Under the pieces are notes generated by a model, which saw nothing but the letters and a program-made list of their open reading frames with translations, was not told the DNA's origin and made no database searches. Below, piece after piece: positions 25,161 through 38,296 of a DNA stretch of 64,000 nt. The position numbers and the translations under genes were made by a program. Numbering within the stretch: position 1 is the first letter of the stretch; every line of letters begins with the position of its first letter. Location: contig NC_059474.1 in the NCBI RefSeq assembly GCF_018139145.2, positions 46,518,344 to 46,582,343 of the forward strand, written 5' to 3'. Origin of the DNA: Gymnogyps californianus. Lineage: Eukaryota; Chordata; Aves; Accipitriformes; Cathartidae.

Positions 25161-26371
25161 GAGACAAAAAAGGATATATTCACTATAACCATGGAGGAGA
25201 GATTAGAACAGTCCCTATGGCCTCCTTCCCCACTTTCTTTGTCACCGAAAATAAGCTGCTTTTATTTGTGCAACAATCTCTCACTTACTACTTAGTGATT
25301 CAGAGGAAAAAAAACATACAACAATTTCAATCAAGATACCTGTCTGAGATTTGTGGACACTGGAACAGCAGAGTTTGCACACATTTCTGAGTCCCTGAGG
25401 TACTGATTCTCATACTGATTAATCCATAAAGTTTACATTAATCAACATTTCTCCAGCTGTATGTTGGCACAAGCTAACATTGAAAAAGCTACACTAGAAT
25501 TCAGGAAAGCTCCAATAAGCAGTAGTTCATGCGGAATTCACATGTGAGGTCCTTACCCCAGCCAGTCAACTGATTTCAAATTCTGCTTGCAGATATGTAA
25601 ACCAAATTCTATATCATGAGTGCTGGGTAATTTCTTTTAATGATGGTCAGAAAAAAATTCTCCAAAAGAGGAGGGAATAAAATATTTCCTTTTCAAATAT
25701 TTTCGTTGCAGCTTGTTTCTAATTAGAGTGCATATTCTGTTGTGGAAAATGCACTAAAATAGTAGGTCATGATCAAAAATAACCATTAGTTTAGGGAGAC
25801 ACAGTCATCAGCTCTTGCTTGGATATTTAGACTTCCCCTCTCTGCTCATTGTAGGGAAGACAGGGACCCTGTTTGGAGCGAGCTTGTACATTACCGTATC
25901 ATAAAACAGAGCATCTTGCACTGCACCAGCTAATGTTTGAATTTCCCTTAGTGACTTTGCCCCTCAATAAATCCAACTTCTGCTTCTGATCAGTGCTTTC
26001 ACCTTGCGCTTCTGAGCAGCTGATCATGACTACATCCAACAGCTGCATCACAGAGGTTGCCTATTTAACTTACTACATTCAAAACACACAACACAGGGCT
26101 CTCTCCCCAGTTACAATCATGGACAGGGTTCATGTTTAATGAATAGATAAACAAACAAAACTACCTTCCAGAATTTGGGGAAGTTTTAAAAATGTGAAAA
26201 ATAGGAAAAATAAATGTTTTAGACCAAACCAAATATGTATCTTTACGTCCGCCAAGCCAAAATGTCACATCAGAAAAGAAAAAATAAAATCAGACCAGTA
26301 ATGACTAGAAAGCTTGGAATGGGAAGAATAGAGGAGGAAGCATAGAATCAAAATTTGCAAAAACACCATAA

Positions 26372-26817
26372 CTATCCACTCAGGGCTTCAATAAGAACAG
26401 CAAGTTGTTCATTCTCCAACTCCCTGTCTGGTGGGGTTGATACACTTGCCCATACATAGGCATCTAGTGCCCTTTCAGATGCTTTAGGGCTTTTAGCTTG
26501 GCCTTCTGTTGGCATGCTAGAAGAGCATGGGTCTTCCATTGGTCTTGTGTCATATTTGCCAGTTCTGCACAGATGTCTTGGATACCCTGAGGGCATCTCA
26601 TATAGCCCCCAGATACTTCCACATAGGCAACGAATTGCAGCCAGTGTGTCAGATTCTGCAGTGCCATGAGACAGTCTGATTCTACATGTGGCCTATGTGC
26701 CAAGGTGACCAAAATGGGTCTAAATAATCTGCCCTTGGGAGCCAACAATTGTGAGCTGCTCAAACAGTTAATTGTTCTCTTAGTGACTGGAATAAATAAA
26801 ATGTTCTTACTTCTCAT
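26372..26817 (-). pseudogene. Decayed coding-like segment of unknown origin
   Basis: On the minus strand one frame is open from 26817 to 26464 and a second, shifted frame from 26596 to 26372. Composition becomes protein-like in the first frame (for example HWLQFVAYVEVSGGYMRC and ICAELANMTQDQW) and then in the second frame after about 26500 (for example STPPDRELENEQLAVLIEAL). The second frame is unconvincing before that point. This pattern fits one old coding sequence broken by a frameshift. No host gene was recognised. A retroelement gag-type origin is possible, but no LTR, primer-binding site or zinc knuckle was seen. A processed fragment of a host gene is the other option. Confidence 0.35.
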
Positions 26818-26820
26818 GCT

Positions 26821-29800
26821 GAATTCTTTGACTGAAAACCATCAAAACTATTACGCATTGCCTTAGGCAAGCCTGAGTCTGTTTAAGTCTTCATAGGAAT
26901 CTTCAAATTCTCAAAATACAGCAATAAGACTCAAGTACCTTCTTGCTCAATTTAAATATAAAGATTTTTTCTAAAATCAGATTGTTTATTTTAACAAGTC
27001 TAGTGAGAAGCAGGTTCAGAAAATCAATATTGATCCATGCTATAGAAGTTCACTATAGTCATAAATTAACAGTTTTATTAGGGAAGTAGAGTTGGATTTT
27101 AAGGCATGAGGGTGCTGAGGAGGTTGTCAAATGGAAATGATAAAACTTTAATATCTCGCTGGTGGAAAAACATAGTGCACTGTAAACTTACCAAAAAATA
27201 AGTTGTCTCTCTCTGTTACTTAATATTTGTAGTATGAAGCCTTTTCTTCCTAACACCATTAAAAAAAAAAGAAAATAGAACAGTGACTCAGCCTCCTGTT
27301 GGCATTTTCCTGTTGACACTAACCCAGGATATCATTACACAGCTACCTCAAAGATAACAGGGGATAATACATCACTTTGTCTGCACTTCTGTACAATGTT
27401 CCTCTTCAGCACGGACTCTGGGTTTCTCTTTAACTCAATGACCTTTTCCATAGGCTTCTACAAACACATAGTTTAAAAAGCAGGGAATTTGCCTGATTAT
27501 GAGTTTTCTTGCTGTAGATTGGGAATAAGCTCACTTTTCCCTTTTGCAAAGTGTTTTGAAATCTACCAGTCATAAGATAAGCTTTTTGAAGAGTTTTCTC
27601 CTTTCAGGAATGCTGAAAGGTGGTCAGCCCCAGCAGAAACAGTGCAACAGCTTGAACACACTCAGCCTCATGCACCTCTTTTTAACTTCTGAATTTTCTT
27701 CATTAACACAAAATTCCCAAGGAGCTGTCAACAGACCATATATATTGTTCATATTGGATACTTTAAAAAGACTAGCTTCATTTTGATCAACCTCTCATCG
27801 CTAGCTGAATATTGACTCTGTTCAGATTTCAAAAATAATGAGCACAGAACCACATAGCTATCATTGAGGTACAGATTCTATTCATTTTATTTTCAGGATA
27901 CTTAGTACTAACGAAGGATGCTGGAGGAGTCTCTAAGAGTGCAGAAATCTTATCCTGTTAAAAACCTTGCACCAGAAAAACAAGACCATTTTAAATGTTA
28001 GAAGTTGGTTTGGCATATTGGATGAAGTTATAACGGCTCTGCTATGTCCACTCTTTCCTCCTATGCATTTTGACACAAGTAAACAAAAGACAGAAAATCA
28101 GTGGCAAGGATTGAATAAAACTATGTACTTAGCAGGTGCAAAATAAATTCTCAAATGAGAACAAAACTTTTAAAAAAGTTAAGGCCCCTGTGTTGCTCTA
28201 AGTGCCACTTTTCCATTGAGAAAATAAGAAAATTGGATGATGAAAATAAATTGCATAAATTTTGTTCCTTTAAAAGCAATGACTAAACAGCACACAGTAT
28301 CTGAGTCCTCCCTATGCTAACTGAAAATAATGGGTAGAAAAACAACAGCTTCATATGAGATATTAGAAAGATAAGCAGAAGGTCTATGGAAGCCTAAGCT
28401 TTCCAATTAAATATTATTTTAAAATACACTGTATGTCTACATTATGAAAAAGAAATCATTATTTTTGGTCTGAGGAGGCAGAAAAATATCATATGATTAA
28501 GAGTATCAAAAAATTCCAACTAACAAAACAAGTGACAGGTGTGCACTACTAAAGAGGTATTTAGGGTTAAATTATATGAACTAGAGAGAAGCCATTGCAA
28601 ATGCACAGGTAGACTTGACTGGTCATAGCTGTCAGTTATGAGACTGCAGAGAGATGTAGAATTGTCTGTCAGAGACTGCAGAGAATTGTTTATTTTGCTC
28701 AATAAACCATTTTGTATGCATGGTATCACACACTACAGAGTATGCATTCATCAGCCAGCAAACTCCCAGCTCTCAAAAAGCAATTTAACAGGATGCTGCC
28801 AACTTGAAACACTAAGAATCTGAAGTTCTGCCCCCACCCCCAATAAAAAAAAAAAAAAAAAAAACAAAAAAACACCACAACTTGGTTCTAAAAAAGACTT
28901 TCAGGTGTAACACCTGCTCCTGCCAATTTTTTTTTTCTGATTTTGTAATCATATTTTCCAACCAAAGAAAAATTTTTCCTTTCCTGTTGCTGTGTGAAAG
29001 ATCCACCCATTGCAAAACTGGTTGCATTAGCAAAGGGCAAACTAGAAAGAATTAGGCTCTTTTATTTTATACTCGTTACTTGTAATAAAAAGCATGCTAT
29101 TCATAGAAAATACAGCTAAATATTTAGAAAGAGGTGTGGTTTTTTCCTATGTGTAAATACAGCCTAGTCTGTAGGCCCAACTGGAAGACATATGCATGGG
29201 CTTGCCAAGCTCTAAAACACAATAAAAGTATCAGTAATGCTATCAGTTCAGGTGCCATTCCTTCTGCTGAATGCACCTAACAAAATCACTCTAAAAGCAC
29301 ACAATTTTTTTAAAATAGGGTTTGCTAATCAAATGGTGTTCACAACTTCAGAAATCCAAGCAGTAGTTGGAGGACATAGAAAGAGCTGCCTGGATGTTTA
29401 GCCTGAGCAAAGGAAAAAAACATACCAACTCCATGAAATTTAAACATCCCATAGGAGCTAAAGGCAGGTAAGCTCTGGCATTCCGGGTAATTGCACTCTG
29501 TATGTAAGGGAACTTTAAAATTTACCAACCAAATCTCCATGAGCAGGATCTATAGGATTTTACAGAATTTCTTGCTTATCTGTATTCCCTACAAGATCTG
29601 TTGTGCTAGAAATGAAGGAAAGAAGAATTTTGGCATGCCATTTCCTCACTGTACAACAAAGTATAGTAATTATAAACAAAAAAATTAAATATACCAAGTA
29701 TTTCACATGAAAATTAACAGAACTGAACATGCCTGGTTCAATGCACAGATAAATCCAGGCAGCTACCAAACCCTCCTTTGATTTCTGTTGGGCTCCTTTT

Positions 29801-32029
29801 AGTAATGGTCAGCAATGAAATTGGAACAATGTGTAGCATACCACAAAATTTCCATTTTTATTCCGTTAGCCTAATAACAGCCATAGATTTGAAAAAAAAA
29901 ATTTAAAGGTTACAATGAAATAATTTATTTCTTTCAGTATATTAAAAATATTTGGAGTTAGTTATTCTGAGATATTATGGTTGAAAACCATGTATGAGAC
30001 AATTATGGTTGTGTAAGAACTACTTTCTGGGTTGAGTTATGCTTTTAACAACCATTTTGTAACTTTCTTTCTTACTATTATTACCATTTTATTGGCCTTT
30101 TTTTGCTGCAGTCCACAAAATTTGAATCACCTCAGAATCATATTTCACACTCAGCTAATTTGGAATATCTCCTAAAAATTTCACAGATGTGAGCAGCACT
30201 CAGGAGCAGACATTGTTATAGGTGTTTTCAAGCTTTCCACCTGCCAGCCATCAGTTGAGCCGCTCCATCACCACCCACCCTTCAACTTTTCATTTCTTGT
30301 GAGAATCAAGTGGCATGTCTATGACAACATGGCAGTTGTGAACTTGGACAAACATAGCATTATATTTTTTTTCTTTTTTGGTCTATTAATGCCACATTAG
30401 AAATACTGTGCAGAGTCAGCAGGCCAGGGGAGAGGCTGCAGCCCCCAGAGCTGCTATGAGGACCCTGGTGTCCAATTGCCAAAACCAGTGATTTGAACAG
30501 TGCTGACTGCACCCATGGTGCTGACCCTTGTCCCTGGCTCCTCTCTCCCCTGTAGGACAGCTCTCTCCTCCTGCTCCCAAGATGAAATCTGCAGCAGAAG
30601 ATACCACCGCTACCTATAAAGAATATAAACACTACAATTTGCGCTAACAGTTTTGACCGCAAACGTAAGAGGATGTATTCTGTAAATATGAAATGATCAG
30701 AGACTAGCTTTCACAACCTCAAAAGCAGCCATCCCTCACAAAGCCAGATCTCCATATCTAATTTACTATTGAATAGAACAATTGGTATCACTATGTGATC
30801 TTATCTTCTCTAAAATTGCCTAAAAATACAGATCAGATTGCAGGAGATGCCAGAGCATATATTTCACAGACATCTTTAAGACACCTGAAAATTAAATTAT
30901 TGATCTTTCTATTAATCTTGGTTTACTGTAATTTAAAAGCATAATTTATTCTTTGCTTAATACAATAACTGTAGCCAGAACATATATTTAGTTAAGTCTT
31001 GCTAAACATTAATTCAAAGAGAAAATGGGAACTACAGTTAACAAGTACCTTCAATTCATGAGGTAACGAACAATAATACAATACTTTTCTGTTTACCAGA
31101 CTATTGTCAAAACTGTCTCCTGTACACTCATTATTATCATTCAATCAGAAAATCATAGTGTACCAATGTCTCACATTTAATGGTTAAATGAGTTCTTTAT
31201 AGTGTTACACCTCATAATCATCTCAAAAATGTCACCACACTGAAATTCTGAAGATGAAGGAAAGAGAGGGAAAATTAACATGTAAGAGGTTTCTCTGGGT
31301 TGTATCAAGTAACTGTAACCTCTAACTTCTTCATGTATCTTATCAGGATAAAAAATGAAACCTTTACTTGAACAGAGAAATTTTCAGTTTCTGAATGTGG
31401 TAGTCAGGTTAATCATAGGTCCTGTGATTTATCTCATGCACCATCTGGTCTTTCTTTTCCCCTGAGTTTCTTTACTGAGCATTCCCCATGCTCCTCAGAA
31501 ACTTCCCAGATGTAGCCTTTCTCCAGTTCCCAGCCCTCTGCCTCCAGGGGAACCTAAGACGTTCATCATTACAATCAATCTCAGCTGCACCAAGCTGAGG
31601 GGTGGGGGTGGAGGTTACTCAAGAGAGATCTGTGTTGAATTTTACATGATTTCCTATCATCTGCTTTCTGATAAACTTCTTGTTTGCCAGGCCTTTGTCA
31701 GATATTCTGTATTTATAGTCACAAGGGACATCCATCCTTACTCAGTTCTTAAGGCAAATTTAGAAGAAAACTTATGCCTGACATTTATTTATACATAATG
31801 CTAACATTTATGCACTATCATTACTGTATTATTTTTGGGCTGCTTTCTATTAAATTAGCATTATAAAATGCAGAGAGTTGGGAGTTCTTTTAACCTAATT
31901 TACTTTATGTGCTTTTCCCCTAAATTGAATATATGTGACTGCAGACAATTTTCAGAATGGAAGTAAAGATTATACAATATAATTCATACTGCAGTAGCAA
32001 GTGCTAAAATCTGAAGATAAGCTATCCTT
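26821..32029. other. AT-rich unique non-coding stretch
   Basis: No gene was recognised. It holds an A20 tract (28845-28864), a short direct repeat of GAGACTGCAGAGA near 28639 and 28672, and a G+C-richer patch at about 30410-30600 with a minus-strand frame of 100 codons that matches no family. Confidence 0.55.
28845..28864. repeat. A20 homopolymer tract
   Basis: An A run directly after CCCCCACCCCCAAT. The abrupt C-rich to A-rich change is simple sequence. Confidence 0.8.
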
Positions 32030-32165
32030 TCATCTTGTGATTTGTAAAAACACTACATCATTTCAGACATATATTATGTCATCATCACAATGTTTCTTGC
32101 ATAGAGTCTGTGTTATCATCATTTTAAACAGATCTAGCAAACAGAAAAATCTTTAGGCAATCTAA
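32030..32165 (+). mobile_element. MIR/L2-tail-like fragment
   Basis: TATTATGTCATCATCACAA is followed by GTCTGTGTTATCATCATTTT, then an ACAGAT..AGCAAACAG word. This order matches the conserved 3' region shared by MIR and L2 (a TTATCTCATTTAATCCTCACAA-type word, a TATTATCATCCCCATTTTACAG-type word, then GAGGAAACTGAG). It is divergent and short; the limits are approximate and no alignment was run. Confidence 0.45.
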
Positions 32166-33043
32166 TTTTATTCCCCAACACCAGAAATGTATTAATAAAA
32201 ACACCTGTCAGGCCAAGATGCTCTGGCATAATTCAAATAAAAAGTCCTAAAGTTTCTCCTGAAATAATATATTACCTTTACATATTGGGGTAGAGAGAGA
32301 ATTTAACTTATTCCTAGCACTTTTCTCTACAGCAATCACAGGCAGTCTTTTTATGCTCAGAAACATCTTAGGATACGGTCCTATGTTATAATTTCTCCAA
32401 CACCAAAGCAATTTTAAGAAAACACCTGCTCTCTCCAGGCCCAAGTCATGCACCTGCCATTATGCAGGGAGACAACTTAATGGTGTGGGTTGTTTGTTGT
32501 TGTTTAAATCAGATTGCTCCGGAGCGTGACTCCACACAGAATCACAGCAGCATGATTAAGGGACCGTCAAACTGAGGCAGGCAGGAAGGTGTTTGAATGG
32601 GAATACCTTTACCACTGGAGAAGTCTGATATGGGCTGCACCCTTTGTCAGCGAGAAACTGTCCTTCAGGGATTTGTTGACTACAGTATACTAGGTGAGCA
32701 TATAAATTCCCAGTGGTGTTTTCAGAGGAGGCGGTACGTATGGGAGTGCGGGTACAAAGGCCAATGAAAGCTGGACATGCAACACTTTGAGCTACTCTGG
32801 AAATCCCAACACTAGTGAGAAATATCTGCCTTATGCTTGTGCAGGTAACTTGAGATTGCATTTGTCTCATCCACTAGGCAACGTACAAAAAAAAGAAAGG
32901 AACTGTAAAGAGTGCAAAAGGAGAACAAGGGAATATCCAGGACTGAGACAGCCCAAGTCCACTGCATGCAGAGGGGAGGCAGGAGGGAAACTGCAGAGTC
33001 ACAAGACTGAGTCAGAGCTACTGAAGCAGCTGTTGCCAATGAA

Positions 33044-33063
33044 GAGGAGGAGGAGGAGGAGGA
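33044..33063. repeat. (GGA)n purine microsatellite
   Basis: About six to seven GGA units on the plus strand, inside a wider purine-rich stretch. It explains the arginine-rich and serine-rich runs in the overlapping short frames, which should not be taken as proteins. Confidence 0.8.
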
Positions 33064-34526
33064 TGGAGGAAAGACAGGCTTTAGTTCCTTCTCATCAAGC
33101 TTGGGCAATTTCCCTGCAATGTAGAAATGCCTAAACTAATTTTTAAATGATCAGTCTAGCTTGTCAGCACTATGCTCAGTAAGGGCTAATTTGTCCTGCT
33201 TCTCAGCCTCTATGATAGTAGGCCTACCTGAAAGGCATGAGCTCACACAATTTTAAATATATTTCAATTAAATGTGAGATACAACATGGTTTAAATAAAG
33301 CTTGACAGACTTATAAACTGTACCACCGTGAGGTTATAGGCCAAAATCCTACACATCCAGTTATCACAGATCGACTAGTAACAAAAAAATCACTGGCCTA
33401 AAACATTTAATTTTTTTAATATCAATTTACAATGGATGGATTCCAGAGCTTTTTCTGTGGTTTTTACATATCCACGTTGTCAGCTGGATTCTTTGTACCT
33501 ATAGCAGGAAAGTATTGCTAATTAACCTGACTCTCACTCCAGACTCTTACCTAGACTCTCATCCTGATTTTAGAATGGCAATTTCAAGACTCACAGCAGA
33601 ATATAAATGTTGAAGGAGAATGCAAGGATTGTATTTTCCTTTCCATAATAATAACGTTTCTGGTAATTTATTCATTGGAGAATTTCCTTGCAAATAACCA
33701 GCTGTAGCATAGCCAGATGCCCAGGGTGGTAGCTAGGAAGTTAACATGCACAGATACTTTTGAAGGAACATTACTGAGCAATTCAAATAGTGAAATCAAA
33801 ATGCAACATTCACTTGAGACAATCTTTGCAGAGCTGCTCCTTTGTTAGCTACTAGTAGGAAGATAGGAAGATAGATTTGGTTTATGTGGTAAAACTGCTC
33901 ACTTTTGCAAATCCAGAAGGGACCCATTTGTGTCTCAGCTGTAACACAAAGCGGGATATGTACAGCAAGGCAATAATCAGATGCAAATCTGTTGATTGTC
34001 TGGGTGTGCTGCTAGTGACCGGCCACCAGTAAGCTCACAGACGTAATACAGGTGAATGAACTAGGGAATGCTATCATTATTTGCTTATCACATATTATGA
34101 AATATCTTTTTTCTTCTCATATTAAGGTGGTAGAGTATGAAGTGGAGGATTACATATATAATTATGCTATTTCACCAGCAATGTATTCAGTATATAATAA
34201 ACAGAAAAAAGATGGAAAGACTGTTCTTATAACGACATTGATTTTAGACTACATATTAGGACTTGAGGCCACTCCTGAGATCCTGATTTAGATTAAGTAG
34301 GTGTCAAAATCTTACAACTTCATCGGATCTCGTAAGATCTTCTCCACTTGGATTAATTTGGAAGAATGAATGCTCCTTCAAGGAAACCTGAATGCAGGTT
34401 CTTTCTAGCTAGAAAGAAAATAAGAACATGTTTTGTCTGGAAAAATACAAAGCTAATGCCACATTGCTCATCCTCAAAACCCAAAAGGATTTTAAATTTA
34501 TCTAATTCAGAACTATCTCCTTTATT

Positions 34527-34544
34527 TTATTTTTTAAAAAATAA
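34527..34544. repeat. Perfect 18-bp AT palindrome
   Basis: TTATTTTTTAAAAAATAA reads identically on both strands. It is made only of A and T, so chance occurrence is plausible in this composition. Confidence 0.6.
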
Positions 34545-35484
34545 GCATTCATATTTGGCAGTCTGAGAAGTACCAAAGAAGAAAGAGAAGTTACAAAAAG
34601 CAGCTGATTTTGCTCATGTACCTAGGCCTTCATAATAAGTAAGGAGCAACAAGCAATGAAGAGATGAAGGGTCAGGAACACAGACTTCCAGTAGAACCAT
34701 TTGAATCGTTCATCATTAAATGTTCATCAAGGAAGGAAACTACTGACCACCAGTCATCAGTTTTGCTGAATTCTCAGAGAAGAAAGAAAAAAAAAAAACC
34801 TCTTGATGCAAACATTAAGCACCCAATTACCGACATTGAAGGGAATAACATCAAAATGCAGACTCAAATTTAAGTAAAAAAATCTAAAGCTAGTTTTAAT
34901 TAGACAATTACATTATATGTCAGCTTAAGTTTTGAAATATATTTTTGATCTTTACTGGGACAAAACCAAAGCCTTTCAAATATTATTGCAATATGTCCCA
35001 GGGTCCATAATCCAAATAGAAGAATTCAGATTTGTGGGCTGGTTTGGTTTTATTTAGTATTTCTTTTCCTCCCATTCTCTTTCTTTTTGTCTGGTCAAAA
35101 GTAACAAAAGAACTCTGAAATCTCAGAAATACTCAAATGTCATCAGAATTAACCCATATCCTTGAAACAGCATATTTTGAAGACAATACATGTAATCAAA
35201 AACTTTTTAATCAGTACTCCTATCTTCATTTTTCACTACTATCTACCTGTTGACGTGCATGTAAGTGCATACAAGGAAAGATCAAAACAACTGAGGAGAT
35301 CACTGCATACTTAAATTAAAGCAGCATTTCATCAACTTTGGTTGACCATCCCACTGAGCAGAAAGGGATTTCTGAGAGGGTTCTCATTTAAATCTTTCTC
35401 CCAAGCCTCAGCTTAAATGTACAGGGGGTTTTTGTCTTCTTTTAAATCAGTTCACCTATCCTTAAAGAAACATATAATAATTCA

Positions 35485-35510
35485 GTAACACTTGCTATAG
35501 TAAGTGTTAC
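35485..35510. repeat. 26-bp near-perfect palindrome with hairpin potential
   Basis: The arms GTAACACTT and AAGTGTTAC are exact reverse complements around GCTATAGT. With one G-T type pair the symmetry continues into the central CTATAG, so the whole 26 bases are palindromic apart from that pair. The arms are not pure A/T, unlike most palindromes here. Confidence 0.75.
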
Positions 35511-37962
35511 CGCTTATTTAGTTGAGGGTCAATGTTAAGAAGGTCCAAGCTCAGGAGCACACATGCTATTGAATAGGTTGGGCACACACACAGCCAACTC
35601 TAGGATAAAGCCACGTTAAGAAAACCCTCATGAGTGTGAGCTAATGAACAGTTTTAGGTGACATCAGACTCTTGTTAGATGTATTTCTGTAAGGAAACTT
35701 TGGCTTCAGCCTGTAAGTGAGCTCCATGTAGGGAGACTTGCAGGACTCTGTCTCTCACAGGAACACTGGCTGACAGTGTGCACAGAGCTTCCCTGGGAGA
35801 TTCACAAAGCCACTGTCATCCTTCTCTGAAAATCTCACACACAGCAAACCAGCATTGTACCTCATACTTTGAGACAGAAATGTAACCTATTCAGAACAGT
35901 GCAAAATAACCTAATACTAATCAAAACAAGCAGGTTTTACAGGAATTTCTTGAAGAACTTAGGCGTTTGATTATAGAATCATATCTATCTCAGTACAACG
36001 CCCTTCATAGCAAAATGTGGAACATCTTCAAATCACAGTAGTTTTATAACGGAACTCGGTTTACCACCTGAGCTTTTCTGCAACTATTGTCTTTGTACAT
36101 GTATCAAAGTGATGGTCTATCAGTATCTGCATAATTTCTCATTTTGCTGCATAAGTATGTGAGAAAATTATAAAGGAGACAGCTATACTTGTTTCTGTTG
36201 GTAATTTCAGAGGGCTTAGTTTACAAGTTTTACTTTTAGGGAAGGCAGCATTTGGGATACATCTTTAACAGTGTTTGCTTTGTCTTAGGAAAATTCTGTC
36301 TAGCCAGAGACAACCTTATGAAATCAGAGTGTGAACATGACATTAGAGTATGTCCTGAAAATGGTAATTACCTTAAAGATGGATAAAATTCCTTTCAAAG
36401 TGAAGTTTCAATGAAACACTGGCTTCTATAAAAAACCTTTCATTAATATTATTTTATACATCATCTTTGGTAACAAAATTCTGTGCCAGCTCCTATTTTT
36501 TTTCCATTAGCATCAGGAGCAAGAATCACGGTAGTTCATTAAAGTAATGGCAATTATGTAATCATTTATTAAACCTGCCTCCGAAAACTGCTTCTTGTGT
36601 GAGACTGTCAGAATCTACCAATGCTCATATTTGTGATGTAGTGTGATAGTGCTAAGCTGAGAGCAGAAGACAAAGAAATATTATACAATATGCATTTATT
36701 CCCAGTAGGTACTTTTAAATGTATAGCTGTATGATTTAACACTATGATAATCTCATTCCTATTAATGCAGCAATCCCAGCTGCAGTATCTCAATTTATGA
36801 GACTTACTCATTCACATCCATCAAGCTGCTAAGTCTTTCATCATAACAGTGTTTTCTAAAAGAGAAGTATTCAGAGTCATTTTAAATTTTAATGCCAAAA
36901 TATATTGTATTGGAAACCTCTACCAAATATATCATTTGCTGCTCAGTCAGTTTAAAATTGTTTACTCATTCCACATTTTACCTTGTTTGGCACAATCCAC
37001 AAAACATTTCTACTGACATATTCAACTCTCAAGCTATTGAGACCCACCATGATTCTAACACTATCCTTTTACTGATGAGCTATTAGGGGTATTTGTTAGT
37101 GCTAGCCATGCAGAACATAGAGTTAAAGGTGTCACATGTTTAAATAAAAACTCATTTGGATTGTTATCCAGAATAGGAAACTGATGATATTCAGAAGGAC
37201 ATGTGCTTTGCTCATGACAAGAACATTATTTTAAATGTTTTTCTGGTGAACATCGTGGAACGCATACAGCTCATAAAATTGTGCTTCTTGCTCTTAATCC
37301 ACAATATCAGAGCTGGTGATATATACCCCAATTTGCAAAGAATTTAAGGACATGCTTTCCTTTGCATATGCAAAAAATACTTTCCTAGGTTGGAATTAAG
37401 GATGTTCATAAAAGTGAAAACATTCCCCAGGTGAGACGTAAGAAAGTTAGTGACTAGGCTGCTAAAATGCAGTCAACACAAGCACATGCTAGAAGTAATG
37501 GATTTAAACAGATTGTTAAATCAGAGCCTGAATTACAATTGCAGAGCTAATCTCCATCTCCTCAACATTACAATTAATACTGTCAGCCAGCAAGGACTTA
37601 CTAGAGGGCCTGTAATCTCTTTGTTAGGAGCATTTAGTGTGGTCCATTGCTCACGCTCAAGTGATAGAAACAGTCATTGAGCTGAACAGAATATCACACG
37701 TACCATCACTGCTCTGAGCCCAAACAGCTGTACAAACACCTTGAAAGCAATTTGTGCTAGTGTGCAGCCACATTAGCACACAAAAGATGCAGAAATGTAA
37801 AGAAAACACAGTTTGAAGCCATTGGTTTCTGGGGAAAGGAAGATCTACTGTGGACCCACCAATGTTACCAGTGATCACAGTCCACACAAACATGCAGTCC
37901 ACCACATTGTACATCCGGGGTGTTTAAACTTACCACGTGTATGCTACACAGCCCTTCAGCTC

Positions 37963-37980
37963 TGTGTGTGTGTGTGTGTG
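37963..37980. repeat. (TG)9 microsatellite
   Basis: Nine TG units followed by CACGCACGTGCA, which looks like a mutated continuation containing CpG. Confidence 0.9.
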
Positions 37981-38282
37981 CACGCACGTGCAACAGTCAG
38001 CGGGCACAAGCTGGGCTGGCTGTGCGTCCTCTGGTCACACGAAAGCGTGCATCAAAGATCTGCTGATTCACAGCGCACATGCCACGTAGTACATTTGTCT
38101 GTATTTTCAGGACTAACTGATTTGCAGTCATGTATAGCCTATCGCAATACAGTGTTCAGGATTTCAAGATGTATCCAAAATGGTTTGAAAACTGAACAAA
38201 GCTCAGACTGTAACTAAGCAAGCCTCTCTTTGCAGGGACAGTGAAACAGCCAGTTCAGTGGATGTCAAGAAATAATGCCTCA

Positions 38283-38296
38283 CTGCCACCTAGAGG
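38283..38296 (-). promoter_or_regulatory. CTCF-like motif
   Basis: The minus strand reads CCTCTAGGTGGCAG, close to the CTCF core CCASYAGRKGGCR. The mismatch is at a tolerant early position. CTCF marks insulators and loop anchors, but a single motif match is weak proof of binding. Confidence 0.35.

Larger units (their letters stand above)
23715..26371. other. AT-rich unique non-coding stretch
   Basis: No gene or mobile element was recognised. It holds a T16 tract (25032-25047) and an A20 tract (25141-25160) about 100 bases apart. The overlapping frames at 24451-24845 on both strands look like chance. Confidence 0.55.

Noticed and set aside
31590..31615. G-rich run considered as a G-quadruplex
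   Set aside because: It has only two runs of four or more G followed by two GG pairs, so four proper G tracts of three are not available.
32538..32560. CAGAATCACAG word resembling CR1 terminal octamers
   Set aside because: Only one short word matches, with no GGTTGGAAGGGACC-type sequence following.
37813..38217. 134-codon plus-strand open frame
   Set aside because: It runs through the (TG)9 microsatellite, which produces a VCVCVCV run, and shows no domain. It is open mainly because the patch is G+C-richer.
38224..38236. Strong splice-acceptor-like CTCTCTTTGCAG on the plus strand
   Set aside because: No acceptable donor follows within a normal exon length and frames close quickly, so no exon was called.
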